64,000 bases of DNA from the NCBI GenBank assembly GCA_965209045.1, contig CBDBPW010000003.1, forward strand, positions 2,666,001-2,730,000, written 5' to 3'. Shown piece after piece: positions 47,444 to 55,907 of the stretch. The translations under genes and the position numbers were made by a program. This stretch comes from JAJEFO01 sp965209045 (GTDB lineage: Bacteria; Pseudomonadota; Alphaproteobacteria; Rhodobacterales; Rhodobacteraceae). Numbering within the stretch: the first letter of the stretch is position 1; each line of letters starts with the position of its first letter. Under the pieces are notes generated by a model that made no database searches, was not told the origin of the DNA, and saw nothing but the letters and a program-made list of their open reading frames with translations.

Positions 47444-48300
47444 ACGACGAGGCGTTCCTTTCCGAGGCCCGCCGGAGCTTCCATGCAGCCTTGCTCGCTT
47501 CCGTGCTCCGCACTGACAAGAAGGGCGTTCCAAGCAACGCGGACAAGCACAGCAAGTCGAGCGTCGGCATCGCCAAGGGCATCCTGGAACGCCTCGGCGC
47601 CGACGCTGTCGGCGCGCGCCTGGCCGGGCAGATGGCCGGAAACAAGTTCGAGGAGATCTGCAAGGAGTATCTCGAAGAGATCTTCCCACGCCTGGCCCAT
47701 CTCCGCCCCGGCCAGTGGGAGGTCAAGAAGGGGATCGGCGGCCGTTCCGCCATCGCCCAATTCGACCAGTACGAACACCTGGCCGCCCTTGAAGCGGCCG
47801 CAAAGGCCAATCCGGAGCTGGCAGCAGCCCTTGGAAGCGACTACCTCATCAAGCCTGACGTCGTGGTGATTCGCTTTCCCGAGAAAGACAGGACAATCAA
47901 CGCAGACGAGGCTCTGGTTGACAGGACCCAGGCCCGACTCACGCCCCTGCGACGCGTGAACAGCGACCGCCCCATCCTGCATGCCAGTGTCTCATGCAAG
48001 TGGACCCTGCGAAGCGACCGCGCCCAGAACGCCCGGTCGGAGGCATTGAACCTGGTCAGGAACCGCAAGGGCCGGCTGCCTCACGTCGCCGTCGTGACTG
48101 GAGAGCCTGCCCCCGGCCGCATCGCTTCGATCGCGCTCGGGACCGGTGACATCGACTGCGTGTATCACTTTGCTCTGCCGGAAATCCTGGAAACCGTTCA
48201 TGAGCTCGGTTACGAAGACGCGCAGGAGTTGCTGGACACAATGATCGAAGGCAAGAGGCTCCGTGACATCGCCGACCTGCCACTCGACCTCGCAATCTAG
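47440..48300 (+). CDS. NgoMIV-like type II restriction endonuclease
   Basis: This 286-residue protein has the length of NgoMIV and its active-site residues in register: D140 in LIKPDVVVI and S185-C186-K187 in ASVSCKWTLRSDRAQNARSE. NgoMIV-family enzymes are tetramers that cut GCCGGC and need two sites. The ATG at 47440 overlaps the methyltransferase stop (ATGA), so the two are translated together. Site specificity is inferred from family, not seen. The full operon order is RHH regulator, methyltransferase, nuclease, then a fourth gene. Confidence 0.9.
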   Translation: MNDEAFLSEARRSFHAALLASVLRTDKKGVPSNADKHSKSSVGIAKGILERLGADAVGARLAGQMAGNKFEEICKEYLEEIFPRLAHLRPGQWEVKKGIGGRSAIAQFDQYEHLAALEAAAKANPELAAALGSDYLIKPDVVVIRFPEKDRTINADEALVDRTQARLTPLRRVNSDRPILHASVSCKWTLRSDRAQNARSEALNLVRNRKGRLPHVAVVTGEPAPGRIASIALGTGDIDCVYHFALPEILETVHELGYEDAQELLDTMIEGKRLRDIADLPLDLAI

Positions 48301-48309
48301 GAAGTCTTC

Positions 48310-49131
48310 ATGCCACGATCACGCAACGCCGAAATCGCCGTCAAAATGTACGAGGCGTTGCGGGTCGCGCACGGCTGGGACGCGGCACGCGCATGGCATG
48401 GCATCGCCCGCCTGCTTCTTTCCTGCGACACATGGCGGAATGGCTGGCAGCCGTTCCACGATAGAGTCGTCTACCGAGAATCCAACGAGTTCAGGGTAGG
48501 TGCTTGCGGTCCGAACGCCGTTATGCGCCGAGCGGAAACGCTGACCGGTTTTCTTGCCGAAGAACTAGGCATTCCTCACGCCGACCTGTGCAATGAGATT
48601 GCCGTGTATTGGAGGCACCGCAGAGTTGCCGGTCTTCAACCGCACAACCTACTCGGCCACGCGTTTCGGTCTCTCACGGTGCATATCCTCGAAACCTTCG
48701 GTGACCAGGACATTACCTATGCCGAAGAAGTGAGTCCTCACGACGAATTTCCTGGTCCGCAATTCACCACCCGCAGCCGTGATCCAAAAATCGACATTGT
48801 TGCCCGTAGGGGCGGCGTTACCGTCGCGCTCATATCATCCCGATGGCGGTTCAGGCATGATCGCGTGGACGTGGTAGAGGAAGCCTTGGCTTACGCACCC
48901 GCCGCCCGCCGACACAATCCAGATTGTCGGTTCTATGCCAGCGTCGGCGAGTTTTCTCCCAACCGCCTCGACAAGATACTGAGCAACTGCCCACCGTCCC
49001 AACCTCACGGAGCGCTGACCGCCGCCGTCCACTTCGCGCCGCATCTCATCACCGACGGACTTGGCGAAAACGGCCGCATGGTCCACCTGAAAGGCCTCGA
49101 ATGGCTGATCGGCGAAACCGGGAATTGGTGA
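48310..49131 (+). CDS. Uncharacterised restriction-operon protein, possible degenerate NgoMIV/Cfr10I-like nuclease
   Basis: This 273-residue protein starts 9 bases after the nuclease gene with a good ribosome site (AGGAAG). Residues 160-185 read DPKIDIVARRGG...ALISSRWRFRHDR. SSRWRFRHDR aligns with the NgoMIV active-site block SCKWTLRSDR, with Arg178 in place of the catalytic Lys and Asp162 as a candidate metal ligand. The distance between the acidic residue and this block is shorter than in NgoMIV. It could be an inactive nuclease paralogue that regulates or binds sites, or a separate PD-(D/E)xK enzyme. I recognise no named family. Confidence 0.65.
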   Translation: MPRSRNAEIAVKMYEALRVAHGWDAARAWHGIARLLLSCDTWRNGWQPFHDRVVYRESNEFRVGACGPNAVMRRAETLTGFLAEELGIPHADLCNEIAVYWRHRRVAGLQPHNLLGHAFRSLTVHILETFGDQDITYAEEVSPHDEFPGPQFTTRSRDPKIDIVARRGGVTVALISSRWRFRHDRVDVVEEALAYAPAARRHNPDCRFYASVGEFSPNRLDKILSNCPPSQPHGALTAAVHFAPHLITDGLGENGRMVHLKGLEWLIGETGNW

Positions 49132-49708
49132 AGAGGCCCGATGCCGTCATCTTAGGCGCCCCACGACGATGTCTTGCCCAGGAATCCGGCGATGGGCTGG
49201 CAGCCCCGAACCGACGTTGCGCCGGGCCGCCCATACCATGGGATACTACTACCGACTGCACGCCAACGGCCATTCCGGCAAACCGGATCAGGTGTTTCCG
49301 AACCGACATAGGGTCATGATCGATCGCGGCAGCTCCGGCCCAAGCACGGCGGCACCCCCTGAGGATCGTCTCGTGTCCGGTTCATTCAAGACCACTGCCT
49401 CCCGAACCTTGGATGCCGTGCCGTGCGCGACGCACACGGTCACTCCAGTCTCAAGTCATCGAGCCTGCGTTTGACCAGCGGGTCGCTCCGTTCAACGCCC
49501 CCTAGGCGAGCGTCGGCCCTTGTATCGGTGCCATTGCCCACCGGTGATCGCGCCAGCCGAGTGCGGAAGGCGCGGACACTCATCGTTGCAGAGCCACGTC
49601 AAGCCCGTGCCGCACCGTCGTAAGTCACCATCCTATCCGCTTCCTTCAAACGTCAAATTCCAGATACCGCGTGATTCTGGCCGGATACACAGGAACCGGA
49701 TCCTACGA
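49132..49708. other. Region between restriction operon and IS1634-like element
   Basis: There are 577 bases with no supported gene, RNA or repeat. It is the left flank of the IS1634-like insertion. Confidence 0.4.
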
Positions 49709-51734
49709 CTAGGCGGAACTTTCAGCCGGTCATCCGGCCGTTTGCTCGTCCAACGCGCTGAAACGCAACGGCTTCCCGCTGCTGGCGGGATGCAGATGAG
49801 TGGATTCATACTTACATAAGAAAGCCCTTGACATGGGCCGCATGTGATCCTACAGGATGAATCAGCAGGCAGGAAACAACTTACATAAGCAGGATGTCCA
49901 TCCGAATCGACGTCATCCCCAACCAGTACGGAACCAGGGCCGTCCTCCTCAGGAAGACTTGGTGCGAGGGACGGCGCGTGCGCCACAAGACCGTCGCCAA
50001 CCTCTCCGGCCTCGATCCCGCCGTCGTCGACGGCTTCCGCGCCGTGCTCAGGGGCGGGCTCGTCCTCGACGACCCCCGCAAGGCCTTCGCGATCCGCCGC
50101 TCGCTTCCCCACGGTCATGTCGCCGCCGTTCTGGGCACGATGAGGCGGCTCGGCTTCAGGCGCCTCATCGGGCGCAGGAAGGAGCGGAGCCGGGACCTCG
50201 CGCTCGCCGCCGTCGCCGCGCGGATCATCGACCCCGCCTCCAAGCTGGCCACCGCCAGGGCGCTGGATCCGGAGACCGCGTCGACGAGCCTCGGCACCCT
50301 GCTCGGGCTCGGGCCCGTCACCGGCAACGAGATGCTGGACATGCTCGACTGGCTGCTGGCGCGCCAGCCCTGGATCGAGCGGAGCCTCGCGAACCGGCAC
50401 CTGAAGGGCGGGAACACGCTGATCCTGTACGACGTCAGTTCCAGCTACCTGGAGGGCAGGAAATGCCCGCTGGCGGCCTTCGGCCACAACCGCGACGGCA
50501 AGAGGGGCAAGATGCAGGTCACCTACGGGCTGCTCTGCGCGGCGGACGGCTGCCCGGTGGCGGTGGAGGTGTTCGCCGGCAACGCCGGGGACCCGTCCAC
50601 GGTGGCAAGCCAGGTGGACAAGGTCCGCTCCCGCTTCGGCATCGGCCGCGTTGCGCTGGTGGGCGACAGGGGCATGCTGACGACGGCGCGGATCCGGGAG
50701 GACCTCGAGCCCGCGGGGCTCGACTGGATCTCGGCGCTGAAGACGGGCGACATCCGCAAGCTGCTGAGGGAGGGCGCGGACGGCGGCCCGGCCCCGCTGG
50801 AGCCGGAGGCGCTGGTTCCCGACGCGGTGGCGGAGGTCACGGGCCCGGACTTCCCCGGCGAGCGGCTGATGGTGTGCCTGAACCCGAGGCTGCGGCAGGA
50901 GCGGGCCCGCAAGCGGGAGGACCTGCTCAAGGCCACCGAGGAGGCGCTGGAGGCGATCGCGGCGTCGGTGCGCTCGGGCCGGCTGAAGGGGCGCGAGGCC
51001 ATCGACCGCCGCGTGGGCCGGGACGCCAACCGCCGCAAGGTCGGGAAGCACTTCGAGATCGACGTCACGGACGGCGGCATCTCCTGGCGCCGCCGCGAGG
51101 CCCGGATCGCCGCCGAGGCGCGGCTCGACGGCGTCTACGTGATCCGCACCAGCCTGGATTCCGCGTCGCTCGGACCGGAGGCGGCGGTGGAGGCGTACAA
51201 GGGTCTCGCGCGGGTGGAGCGCGCGTTCCTGACGATGAAGGCCTCGCGGCTGCGGATCCGGCCCGTGCACGTCTGGTCGGAGGATCACGTCCGCGCCCAT
51301 GTGTTCCTTTGCATGCTTGCGTACCACGTGGAATGGCACATGCGCCGGGACCTGGCCCCGATCCTGTTCGAGGACGACGACCGCGAGGGCGCCCGGGCGC
51401 AACGGAGCTCCCCGGTGGAGCCCGCCAGGGTCTCGGAGAGCGCCAGGGCCAAGGCGGCGGACAAGAGGACCCCGGACGGGCTTCCGGTCCACAGCCTCAC
51501 GACGCTGCTCGCCGACCTCGGGACGCTGACGCTGAACCACGCCTCCATTCCCGGACGGCCCGACAGCCGGTTCCTGCTGGCCTCCGAGCCGACCGAGCTG
51601 CAGAAAAGGGCGTTCGAGCTGCTCGGGATGGACCCGGATCGGGACGCTTACATAAGCGTGACAGCCTGATTCCGGCCGAAACCCCAGTCACGCATGGCGG
51701 AAACCGTCTTCGCGGCCGGTAAAGTTCCGACTAG
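49709..51734 (+). mobile_element. IS1634-like insertion sequence
   Basis: Terminal inverted repeats are CTAGGCGGAACTTT at 49709-49722 and its complement AAAGTTCCGACTAG at 51721-51734, matching at 13 of 14 bases. The element is about 2.0 kb and carries one intact transposase. The motif CTTACATAAG occurs near 49811 and 49880 and again at the gene end near 51647. Confidence 0.75.
49894..51669 (+). CDS. IS1634/IS4-superfamily transposase
   Basis: This 591-residue DDE transposase shows the IS1634 pattern: a first Asp region TLILYDVSSSYLEGRKCPLA, RGKMQVTYGLLC, a second Asp in VALVGDRGMLT, and the C-terminal Y(x2)RVERAFLTMK-type block (YKGLARVERAFLTMKASRLR) with the Glu, followed by HVRAHVFLCMLAYHVEWHM. 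The frame is intact. ATG 49894 follows an AGGA-containing leader. It is GC-rich like the host and inserted between the restriction operon and the Rad50-like operon. Confidence 0.92.
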   Translation: MSIRIDVIPNQYGTRAVLLRKTWCEGRRVRHKTVANLSGLDPAVVDGFRAVLRGGLVLDDPRKAFAIRRSLPHGHVAAVLGTMRRLGFRRLIGRRKERSRDLALAAVAARIIDPASKLATARALDPETASTSLGTLLGLGPVTGNEMLDMLDWLLARQPWIERSLANRHLKGGNTLILYDVSSSYLEGRKCPLAAFGHNRDGKRGKMQVTYGLLCAADGCPVAVEVFAGNAGDPSTVASQVDKVRSRFGIGRVALVGDRGMLTTARIREDLEPAGLDWISALKTGDIRKLLREGADGGPAPLEPEALVPDAVAEVTGPDFPGERLMVCLNPRLRQERARKREDLLKATEEALEAIAASVRSGRLKGREAIDRRVGRDANRRKVGKHFEIDVTDGGISWRRREARIAAEARLDGVYVIRTSLDSASLGPEAAVEAYKGLARVERAFLTMKASRLRIRPVHVWSEDHVRAHVFLCMLAYHVEWHMRRDLAPILFEDDDREGARAQRSSPVEPARVSESARAKAADKRTPDGLPVHSLTTLLADLGTLTLNHASIPGRPDSRFLLASEPTELQKRAFELLGMDPDRDAYISVTA

Positions 51735-52180
51735 GTTATCGGAGGACGGGGTCCTTCCCCTGCCCCCCCCCCTCACCCCCTGCACCCCATGAGCACCGGG
51801 AGCACCGATGAGCACTTGAACACACGATAACCATGAGCACTACGATCCTCTGACAACCTCCTCATTTCCAATGAATATTGCCAGGTGCCTATTCCAACTC
51901 AAATATTGTATTGACATCATATGTGTCTAGTTTACATATTGAGTTGGCATTCTTTGACTGATACTCAAACAACAAATAATTTATTAAGTCCTTGATTATA
52001 AACGATTTCATGATATATTTTTGGACAACGGGCGATCAAGCCGTATGTGCCGGTTCCACACAGCACACTTCGGCGCGCGACACAGCTCCGATGGAACCAT
52101 GTGCGCACTGAGTCGTACCGCAGGGCCGGGCGTCCAAACCCCGGCCCGAACTCAGAACCGGACGACAGGAGACAAAGGAA
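51735..52180. other. AT-rich leader of the Rad50-like operon
   Basis: The 446 bases are strikingly AT-rich between 51840 and 52020. They contain an inverted repeat around a TTGACA box (51894-51947) and a ribosome site AAGGAA just before the ATG at 52181. No gene is supported. Confidence 0.6.
51894..51947 (+). promoter_or_regulatory. Candidate promoter with flanking inverted repeat (operator-like)
   Basis: The arm CCAACTCAAATATTGTA (51894-51910) is nearly complementary to TACATATTGAGTTGG (51933-51947). Between them is TTGACA at 51911-51916, a consensus -35 box, with a weak CATATT -10 about 18 bases later. A repressor dimer on these arms would cover the promoter. It lies about 240 bases upstream of the first gene, so the transcript would have a long leader, or the promoter may be elsewhere. 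Confidence 0.45.
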
Positions 52181-52762
52181 ATGGCAACAAACAGCAAGAA
52201 GCGCCGAAACAAGATCGCACGCCAGAAACTGCGTATGCGAGATGCGCTGTGGCCCAAACTTGACGAGGCGAAACTCTGGTCACGCGAACGATTCGACGGT
52301 TGGCTAAGCGTACCGCGGCCAATGCCGCTGCTAATGAGGATCATGGACAGCCTCTCCAAGGGCAAGCCGGTTTCCTCGACCTATCTGGACCTGTGGTGCC
52401 GGACCTATGACGATTCTTTCATCATCGCGAACAAGGACCGTGAGATGGCGTTTTTCTCGGGGTTTACCGGAGAGCGTGCCGTGCGCACCTGGACGATGCG
52501 CATGCGAACCCTCAAGGATCTCGGTTTCATCGACATAAAGGACGGACCCAACGGGCCGATCAGCTATGTGCTGATCTTCGACCCCTACGCCGTCGTGCTC
52601 CAACTCCATGAAGACGGCAAGGTCAACGAATCCCTCTTCAACTCGCTTACCCAGCGGATGATCGAGATCGGTGCCCAGGACATAAGCGAACCACCTAAAG
52701 AGCAACAAGCGAAGTCCCGTTCGACAGGCAACCGTCGATCGAACCGAAAGCCAACCACATGA
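52181..52762 (+). CDS. Uncharacterised 193-residue protein of the Rad50-like operon, winged-helix-like
   Basis: The protein has a very basic N-terminus (MATNSKKRRNKIARQKLRMR) and C-terminus. Its middle (about 85-150) has a helix, helix, strand, turn, strand order (AVRTWTMRMRTLKDLGFIDI, then GPISYVLIF) typical of a winged helix. It could bind DNA and regulate the operon or act as a DNA-recognition subunit of the ATPase. The start has the ribosome site AAGGAA. The stop is close to the next gene, whose upstream in-frame ATG overlaps it by ATGA. No named family is recognised. Confidence 0.72.
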   Translation: MATNSKKRRNKIARQKLRMRDALWPKLDEAKLWSRERFDGWLSVPRPMPLLMRIMDSLSKGKPVSSTYLDLWCRTYDDSFIIANKDREMAFFSGFTGERAVRTWTMRMRTLKDLGFIDIKDGPNGPISYVLIFDPYAVVLQLHEDGKVNESLFNSLTQRMIEIGAQDISEPPKEQQAKSRSTGNRRSNRKPTT

Positions 52763-52770
52763 GAGGTGAT

Positions 52771-53025
52771 ATGCAGAATCTGATCGCAGAAAGCGATTCG
52801 GACAATCCAGCGGACGCGACGATTGGCCGAAACCCCGCCGTTGCGCAGACCAACTTCGAACGGCTGATCCAGCATCTGCCCGAAGGCAGCCTTTCCGCGA
52901 AGCTTGTCGCTGCCTACGCCGCGCCGGCCAATGCAACACCCGACGATGCTGTCGCCAAAGTCGCCGCGACCCGTCTCAATGAACTGAAGCGAATCCATGA
53001 CGACACCGAAAATCAACAGGATTGA
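52771..53025 (+). CDS. Small middle protein of the Rad50-like operon
   Basis: This 84-residue protein (from MQNLIAESDS) is acidic at the start and helical later (NFERLIQHLPEGSLSAKLVA, AAYAAPANATPDDA, ATRLNELKRIHDD). The ATG at 52771 is preferred because AGAGGTGAT lies just before it; an ATG at 52759 is also in frame. It overlaps the ATPase start by 29 bases, so the three genes are tightly coupled. Function is unknown; a small adaptor of the ATPase is plausible. Confidence 0.65.
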   Translation: MQNLIAESDSDNPADATIGRNPAVAQTNFERLIQHLPEGSLSAKLVAAYAAPANATPDDAVAKVAATRLNELKRIHDDTENQQD

Positions 53026-55516
53026 GATCCAGGGCTTTCGGGCATTCGGCCGGAGGGGACAGACCCTCTCCTTCGGTTCGGCACTTGCCGCAGTCTGGGC
53101 GCCCAACAGCCAAGGCAAGACCAGTCTTGCCGAGGCGTTCGAGTTCCTGCTGACGGGACAGATCGTTCGTCGACAGCTTGTTGCCAGCACCAGGGACGAA
53201 TTCGCCGATTCCCTGCGCAACGCCCATTTGCCAGCCGAAATGTGCACCTTCGTCGAGGCGGTCATTACCGGAACCGACGGCAAGTCGCACAGGATCAGGC
53301 GCACGCTGATCTCGGACTATGCCAAGCGGAAAGACTGCCAGTCGGCCCTGCAGATTGACGGCAGGGACGCGACGCAAACCGACTTGGCCACCCTCGGAAT
53401 ATTGCTTTCCCAGCCACCTCTTGCCGCACCGGTCCTTGCCCAACACACGCTTGGCTACCTGTTTTCGACCGGTCCACAGGAACGGGCCACGTACTTCAGG
53501 AGAATCCTCGAGGTTACGGACCTGGAAGTGCTTCGCGGCGCGGTCGCGGCGCTCGAAGCCAGCTGCAAGCCGGATGACAGCGACCTGCAGTGGACCCGGC
53601 TTGCGTCCGCCACCGCAATCGAGACCGCGGAGCCAATCCTGTCGCCTCTCAACGCAGGCGTCCCAACGCCCAAAGGTCTAGCCGCCGTGATCGACGAAGC
53701 CATCACAGCCATCCTGACCGCGGCCGACCATCCATTGCCAATGGTACCTGTCCAACGCTTGGCTGCGCTCGAAGAGTTGTTACAGGAACGACGGGCAAAG
53801 ACCTTCCCAATCAACGGATTCGAAAGGAAACCGCTTGCCGACTGGAACGAACCGACCAAGGAAGAATGGGATAGTCTCGATTCCTACCTTGCCGAACGCG
53901 AAACGGTCGACGAAGAGACGCGCCGCCTCACCGCTCTGTTCCGGGAGGCATTGGCCATCCCGGAGGTGAATGCCGCGACGCGCCCCATCGACTGCATGCT
54001 GTGCGGGGTCGAAGGCAGCCTGACGCCAGAGCGCATCGCCCATATCCGATCACGGGCGCAGGAAACCGAGAGTTTCCAGGCTGCCCGAACAGCGGCGATG
54101 GACTCTCTGCGCAATCTGGTCACATCCGCTCGCGCCCTCGATGCCGCCGCCGCCGCCGCCCCCAACTTCCTCTCCATGTACTCGAAGGAGCGCCGGAAAG
54201 CGGGCTTCCGGATCGAACGGATTCGAGCATTGCTCGACCCAAGCGCATCCGTCGCAATTGACATCTGGCTCGCGTCAGTGCGGAGCCTTGCGCGTGCACG
54301 GGCGACCACCAAGACCATCGCCAAGGCCCTCGCTGCGGAGATTGACGACAAATTGGAGGACCTGGACGCCCTGGACGATCCCCAGACCCTAAACTCGAAG
54401 TTCAGTGAAGCCGCCGACGCCTTCGGCGGACTTGCCGACGCCATGAAGCAATATGTCAAGGCCGAAGGTGCCCTTTTGGAGCAGATTACCGCAGTCGTCG
54501 ACGCAGCCAGTGAAACCGTCGGCTGGCAGGAGCTCATCGATGCGGCCCGGGATCAGGACGCGCTTCGCGCAAGCCTGGTCGAACGCAAAGCCAGAGTTTC
54601 CCTGCAAGGGGAACTGAAGGCGGCCCTGCGCCAGATCGACAGGGGCAACGAGCTGGTCCTGGACGACAAGTTTGCGCATTTGAGCGGAGGGATCCAGCGC
54701 TGGTGGGACCTGTTGCGCCCAGACGAGCCGACATTCTTTTCTGCGGTCAGGCCCCGCAAACGGGCCCGACGCACCGTCGACTTCAAGGCCGGTCTTTCAC
54801 TGGATGCAGACCGAATTGCGCCAAAGGTCCGGGATGTTGTAGCAGTGTTCAGCCAGTCGCAGCTTCACTGCCTGGGTCTCGCCCTGTTCATAGCCCGTGC
54901 CCTGCACGAACGCACCGGTTTCATCGTCCTCGACGATCCCATCCTCAGCAGCGATGAGGACTATCGGGCCAATTTCCAGGCTGCGGTCCTCGAAGAACTG
55001 ATCGGCGCCGGTGTTCAGGTGATCGTCCTCACTCAGGACCGGAAGACATGGAAGAACCTTGAACACCGATATCTGCACGAGAGCATCGACATGTTCCAGA
55101 TGGAACTGACCAACCGGGCCGACGGCACTTCGGTCACCAATTCCGGGGACGACCTAACGGCCATGCTCACACGCGGCGAACTGCTGGCAAGAGGTGGTCA
55201 CCCAAACCTTCGCAAGCAGGCAGGCGAGCTTCTGCGCGACGCCGCCGAACGATTCTGCAAGGAAATGCTGGTCCATGACCGGTGGACCAAGGGCGACAGC
55301 CGCGCCGCGCTGAGCGATCATGATGGCAAGAACCTCGGACAACTCCAACCCAAAGTGGAGCCGCTGCTCATCGCCGACCCTTCCCACCCTGGTAAGTTGC
55401 GCGTAATCGCTAGCCAACTGAACCCGGCAAATCACGACGACGAGACGCCGGATCAGAGCACTCTCAAAGTCGCCCTCGGCGACCTGAAGTCACTCAAGAA
55501 GCAATATCTGCCGTAA
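52997..55516 (+). CDS. Rad50/SMC-like ATPase with CxxC hook and HEPN-like C-terminus
   Basis: This 839-residue protein has an ABC-type ATPase head split by a helical insertion. Walker A is APNSQGKT (35-42). A CxxC zinc-hook-like motif, DCMLCGVEG, lies near residue 332 between helical arms. The signature region FSQSQLHCLGLALFIA is near 620 and Walker B FIVLDDPILSSDED near 645. The C-terminal 130 residues are extra: they contain LLRDAAERF (R-x3-E) and LNPANHDD, an arrangement seen in HEPN-like tails of RloC/PrrC-type and related defence ATPases. The arms are shorter than in true Rad50. It is likely a DNA-end or replication-sensing defence ATPase, with the tail as a possible RNase; that is inference. 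Confidence 0.75.
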   Translation: MTTPKINRIEIQGFRAFGRRGQTLSFGSALAAVWAPNSQGKTSLAEAFEFLLTGQIVRRQLVASTRDEFADSLRNAHLPAEMCTFVEAVITGTDGKSHRIRRTLISDYAKRKDCQSALQIDGRDATQTDLATLGILLSQPPLAAPVLAQHTLGYLFSTGPQERATYFRRILEVTDLEVLRGAVAALEASCKPDDSDLQWTRLASATAIETAEPILSPLNAGVPTPKGLAAVIDEAITAILTAADHPLPMVPVQRLAALEELLQERRAKTFPINGFERKPLADWNEPTKEEWDSLDSYLAERETVDEETRRLTALFREALAIPEVNAATRPIDCMLCGVEGSLTPERIAHIRSRAQETESFQAARTAAMDSLRNLVTSARALDAAAAAAPNFLSMYSKERRKAGFRIERIRALLDPSASVAIDIWLASVRSLARARATTKTIAKALAAEIDDKLEDLDALDDPQTLNSKFSEAADAFGGLADAMKQYVKAEGALLEQITAVVDAASETVGWQELIDAARDQDALRASLVERKARVSLQGELKAALRQIDRGNELVLDDKFAHLSGGIQRWWDLLRPDEPTFFSAVRPRKRARRTVDFKAGLSLDADRIAPKVRDVVAVFSQSQLHCLGLALFIARALHERTGFIVLDDPILSSDEDYRANFQAAVLEELIGAGVQVIVLTQDRKTWKNLEHRYLHESIDMFQMELTNRADGTSVTNSGDDLTAMLTRGELLARGGHPNLRKQAGELLRDAAERFCKEMLVHDRWTKGDSRAALSDHDGKNLGQLQPKVEPLLIADPSHPGKLRVIASQLNPANHDDETPDQSTLKVALGDLKSLKKQYLP

Positions 55517-55907
55517 GAACATACCCCGTCAAATGCCGATTGTTATATCATCCGACGTACGCGCACTCACCCTCCTCGGGCAAACTCCACGCTCCCACTA
55601 CGGACGCGCCTTCCGCACTCAAGCCTGCAGCCAAAGACCGCACCTATCCACACGATTCATCCGTGCTTCGTCGGCACACACCTTGATCGCACCACTACAC
55701 AAACGATATGCCTCCACACGCAAATCGATCTCCGAAGGAGATGCAGAATGACAAGACTACGCATTCAGCATTACTACAGCACGATCCTTCGACCAACCCA
55801 AACGCAAATTCGCATCACGCCGCGATCCTTGGATCCAGAACATTCCATCCAGATGGCCACCTGACTTGCACCACCGACTTGCACAACAAGAATTCTTCAA
55901 GCTCTTC
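55517..55907. other. Intergenic region between convergent operon ends
   Basis: The 391 bases separate the Rad50-like operon from the convergent Sll1717-type ATPase gene. Sequence is CA-rich and of lower GC. No terminator hairpin or gene is clear. Confidence 0.45.

Noticed and set aside
49633..51540. A 635-codon minus-strand frame
   Set aside because: It is antisense to the intact IS1634-like transposase and lacks family sequence.
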